Source: Methanomassiliicoccaceae archaeon (lineage in GTDB: Archaea; Thermoplasmatota; Thermoplasmata; Methanomassiliicoccales; Methanomethylophilaceae). Taken from it: a DNA stretch of 21,843 nt. The notes beneath the pieces were generated by a model. It was given only the letters and a program-made list of their open reading frames with translations, was not told the DNA's origin and did no database searches. The position numbers and the translations under genes are program-made. Location: assembly GCA_009776695.1 (NCBI GenBank), contig WRNI01000010.1, positions 1 through 21,843 of the forward strand, given 5' to 3'. Of this stretch, positions 21,565 through 21,843 are shown piece after piece (within the stretch, counting starts at the first letter, position 1; each line of letters begins with the position of its first letter).

Positions 21565-21593
21565 CATATCACGATATGCCATATCATGATATG
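21565..21593. promoter_or_regulatory. Two tandem 14-bp palindromes
   Basis: CATATC-AC-GATATG (21565-21578) and CATATC-AT-GATATG (21580-21593) are identical except for the central base, with start-to-start spacing of 15 bp. The spacing and symmetry suggest paired operator sites for a dimeric regulator. Confidence 0.4.
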
Positions 21594-21763
21594 ATAAACA
21601 GTGTTCAGACCGCAGCGGAATATGATGGCCGCATAACGTATCCGTTCGCCGGCCGTACAACGCTCACGATCCGGCGGTTCACAATAGTTACGTCGTGCCG
21701 GACGTTCCGCGCACGCCGTTCGTATTAAATATGCAACAAGCGCATTCATATCCAGCAATATTT

Positions 21764-21785
21764 ACGTGTATGTATACATACACGT
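21764..21785. promoter_or_regulatory. Perfect 22-bp palindrome, candidate operator
   Basis: Two exact 11-bp arms, ACGTGTATGTA and TACATACACGT, meet with no spacer. It sits between a TATA-like AATATTTA (21757-21764) and the ATG at 21808, which is the usual place for a repressor operator. Confidence 0.5.
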
Positions 21786-21807
21786 GAAAACGGAAAAAAA
21801 GGGGACA

Positions 21808-21843
21808 ATGGCAATGAGCAGACAAAGGCAGAATGGGGGGGGG
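21808..21843 (+). CDS. Start of a gene cut by the contig end
   Basis: ATG at 21808 after an A/G-rich AAAAGGGGACA, with a TATA-like box and a palindromic operator upstream. Only about nine residues can be read (MAMSRQRQN) before the terminal G run, which is suspect as real sequence. No function can be assigned. Confidence 0.35.
   Translation, partial: MAMSRQRQNGGG

Noticed and set aside
21444..21758. Open frames on both strands (plus 21444-21728, minus 21758-21564) right of the SRP RNA
   Set aside because: No SD or family signal, Arg/Cys-rich translations, and they run across hairpins and palindromes.

Overview
This window looks like a contig from a euryarchaeon. The archaeal markers are an archaeal-type leucyl-tRNA synthetase, ribosomal proteins S19e, L39e and L31e, a PDCD5-family protein, aIF6, an archaeal SRP RNA, a DUF373 membrane protein, an MptE-like pterin kinase, and TATA boxes about 26 nt upstream of leaderless starts. 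An AIR-synthase-like protein resembling methanogenesis marker 2, an anaerobic (class III) ribonucleotide reductase and an Isf-like iron-sulfur flavoprotein suggest an anaerobe, plausibly a methanogen. Thermoplasmata/Methanomassiliicoccales is my guess from overall character, not a proof. Both contig ends are runs of G that are probably assembly or base-calling artefacts.

Layout. 1-1164 (minus): a ribbon-helix-helix regulator followed by an unusually short FtsZ, with an operator-like inverted repeat at the promoter. 1385-4258 (plus): leuS. 4259-4628: a gap between convergent genes holding a highly structured candidate RNA. 4629-5171 (minus): flavin prenyltransferase UbiX. 5475-7356 (plus): translation operon rps19e-pdcd5-rpl39e-rpl31e-eif6. 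7353-7988 (minus): UPF0173 metallo-hydrolase, overlapping eif6 tail to tail. 8106-9921 (plus): DUF373 protein and MptE, overlapping. 9974-11515 (plus): site-2 protease with a PDZ-like region. 11553-12724 (plus): two tandem flavodoxin-like paralogues, only one with a full cysteine cluster. 12763-15490 (minus): a nitrate/sulfonate/taurine-type ABC importer whose binding protein appears circularly permuted. 15709-17802 (minus): NrdD. 17803-18175: divergent promoter region with a GC-rich hairpin island. 18176-19045 (plus): a putative winged-helix protein and a small ORF behind a palindrome. 19179-19932 (plus): an MNT-HEPN toxin-antitoxin-type pair. 20062-21039 (plus): the AIR-synthase-related protein, whose 3' end is repeated as a 29-nt tandem array. 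21094-21420 (minus): SRP RNA. 21421-21843: palindromes and the start of a gene cut by the contig end.

How it works together. Most of the window is housekeeping: translation, secretion RNA, cofactor synthesis, dNTP supply. Genes or operons that begin at their own promoter are often leaderless, whereas genes inside operons usually have Shine-Dalgarno sites. The parts that depart from the ordinary are the permuted binding protein, the truncated FtsZ beside its RHH neighbour, two unassigned structured regions (about 4322-4575 and 18000-18120), and the tandem repeat and palindromes near the right end.
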